NCBI RefSeq assembly: GCF_900157365.1
Contig: NZ_FUEZ01000003.1
Location: 1 to 64,000 of the forward strand
Source of the DNA: Mycobacterium numidiamassiliense
Lineage (GTDB): Bacteria > Actinomycetota > Actinomycetes > Mycobacteriales > Mycobacteriaceae
Length of the DNA stretch: 64,000 bases
Direction of reading: 5' to 3'
The notes below the pieces were generated by a model, which was not told the origin of the DNA, made no database searches, and saw nothing but the letters and a program-made list of their open reading frames with translations. This document shows positions 62,922 through 64,000 of the stretch, one piece after another (position 1 is the stretch's first letter; each line of letters starts with the position of its first letter). Both the position numbers and the translations under genes were made by a program.

Positions 62922-63333
62922 TTCTGGCCTCCGAGGCGACCTCGAAATTGACCTCGGTGCCGGACTTCAACGTGCGCCCCACGGTGCAGACCAGGTCGAT
63001 TGCCCGGTCGACGACCGCCAGCAGCCGTTGCTTTTCCTCCTCGGACAGGCCGGACAGGTCGAGCTCAAGGGTCTCCTGCAGCAGCGGATAGCGTTCCTGG
63101 TCGCGGTCGGCGTCTCCGGACACCCTGATCACCGCTTTGTAGTCATCCCCGAGCCGGCGGGCCAACGGCTGATCGCTGGACATTCCGCTGCATGCGGCCA
63201 GCGCGATCTTCATCAACTCGCCGGGGGTGAACACGCCTTCGACATCCTCGGAGCCGACCAAGACCTGCGCGCCTCGCGAGCTGTAGCCGCTGTAGCGGCG
63301 TGTCCCGGTGCGTTCGACCCACAATTCCGTCAT
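62908..63333 (-). CDS. OsmC-family protein, mirror copy in the inverted repeat
   Basis: Identical to the left-arm OsmC-like protein (141 residues) from the mirrored ATG with the same AGGAG upstream. Probably duplicated only in the assembly. Confidence 0.8.
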   Translation of the reverse strand: MTELWVERTGTRRYSGYSSRGAQVLVGSEDVEGVFTPGELMKIALAACSGMSSDQPLARRLGDDYKAVIRVSGDADRDQERYPLLQETLELDLSGLSEEEKQRLLAVVDRAIDLVCTVGRTLKSGTEVNFEVASEARNVGS

Positions 63334-63347
63334 CTGCGCTCCTGTGC

Positions 63348-63908
63348 TCACCGAACTATCAGCGACAACAACTTCTTACCCAGAGATATTGCCGCCGAAT
63401 CGTTTTGGCAGGAGACGACAACCGACGGGTCGACCCGTCGCAGTTCGCGCTCGAACACGTCGCGCAGCGTGGAGGTCGCGGCCGGACATCCATCGCAGGC
63501 TCCCGACATCCGCACCGTCACGTGGGGGCCGTCCACCGAGACCAGCTCAATCGACCCGCCGTGCGAGGCGGCCAGTGCACCAACCGGCCCGGCAAGCAGT
63601 TCTGCGGCAACAGTTTCCAACGCCGAAGCAGACGATGCGTCGACGGCCCAGCCTTCCGGATTCAGCAGCGCCTCGCCGAGCGCGGCACGAATCTCGTCGC
63701 CCAGTTCACGCCAACTGCCTGCCGCACTAATCGTGATCAGGATGTCGGTGGCGCCCACCACCAGCTCATCGATCACCCCGCTGTCCAGCAGGGCACCCAG
63801 CCTGCCCGGGGCGCGCCGGACAGTGCCGCGCGGCGGCAGCCGATCGGCTGGAACCACCCAGCGCAGCTGCGCGGGAATCGCGGTGGCCGTGGCGTGGATC
63901 GGAATCAT
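63348..63908 (-). CDS. Nfu-type scaffold protein, mirror copy in the inverted repeat
   Basis: Identical to the left-arm Nfu-type protein (186 residues), including CDGCP. Its ATG overlaps the mirrored feoB stop. Probably duplicated only in the assembly. Confidence 0.8.
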   Translation of the reverse strand: MIPIHATATAIPAQLRWVVPADRLPPRGTVRRAPGRLGALLDSGVIDELVVGATDILITISAAGSWRELGDEIRAALGEALLNPEGWAVDASSASALETVAAELLAGPVGALAASHGGSIELVSVDGPHVTVRMSGACDGCPAATSTLRDVFERELRRVDPSVVVSCQNDSAAISLGKKLLSLIVR

Positions 63909-64000
63909 GCGCCCAAGCCGACTGCGATTGACCGGGCGGCGAACGCCATCGCCCAGGCCAGGACGAACATGTAGCACCACGCGAACGCCGGCCACCGCCA
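63905..64000 (-). CDS. feoB 3' end, mirror copy cut by window edge
   Basis: The last 31 codons plus stop of feoB in reverse orientation, running off the right edge. Whether the mirrored gene is complete depends on sequence outside the window. Confidence 0.75.
   Translation of the reverse strand, partial: WRWPAFAWCYMFVLAWAMAFAARSIAVGLGA

Larger units (their letters stand above)
58628..64000 (-). repeat. Right arm of the perfect inverted repeat, cut by window edge
   Basis: This is an exact reverse complement of 53255-58627, touching the left arm with no spacer. No sequence difference is visible. No unique DNA is present to the right of the centre. Confidence 0.97.

Overview
The window is high-GC, densely coded actinobacterial DNA. 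Gene content and order point to a slow-growing Mycobacterium: the housekeeping run sepIVA, DUF177 gene, rnc, mutM, osmC-like, acyP, smc, ftsY lies next to tesA and a pps-drrABC-papA5 block, as in M. tuberculosis Rv2921c-Rv2953. Protein matches are from family memory, not from a search, and no species is claimed.

Layout. (1) 1-10126, plus strand: the 3' end of a PfaA-type polyunsaturated fatty acid (PUFA) synthase subunit (ACP-KR-DH) and a 2511-residue PfaC-type subunit (KS-CLF-two double-hotdog DHs-PKS-type DH-PlsC acyltransferase). (2) 10146-11333, minus: an ArsP/DUF318-type permease resembling Rv2963. (3) 11876-20184, plus: a FadD26-type fatty acyl-AMP ligase coupled to a chimeric PKS with a PpsA-like front and a Mas-like back. 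(4) 20194-46426, minus: a tightly packed operon of a ppsA/ppsB fusion, ppsC, ppsD, ppsE, drrA, drrB, drrC, papA5 and a trans-acting enoyl reductase, with tesA (47144-47881) upstream on the same strand. (5) 48140-58476, plus: sepIVA, DUF177 gene, rnc, mutM, feoA, feoB, an Nfu-type scaffold gene, osmC-like, acyP, smc, then the first 30 codons of ftsY. (6) 58628-64000: an exact reverse-complement copy of 53255-58627.

How the genes fit together. The ligase would activate a fatty acid as acyl-AMP and load it on an N-terminal ACP. The ppsA/B fusion, PpsC, PpsD and PpsE would extend the chain, with the trans-acting reductase serving PpsD. TesA would assist release, PapA5 would add acyl groups, and DrrABC would help export. 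This is a dimycocerosate (DIM)-like pathway with two unusual features: the two ketoreducing modules PpsA and PpsB are merged into one, and the place normally held by mas holds a ligase-coupled PpsA/Mas chimera. A novel DIM-related lipid is a reasonable inference. The adjacent PUFA-synthase-like pair may supply an unusual acyl chain or belong to a separate pathway.

The perfect palindrome at the right end is most simply an assembly or chimeric-read artefact folded back inside ftsY. Genes in the right arm should not be counted as second copies until long reads cross the junction.
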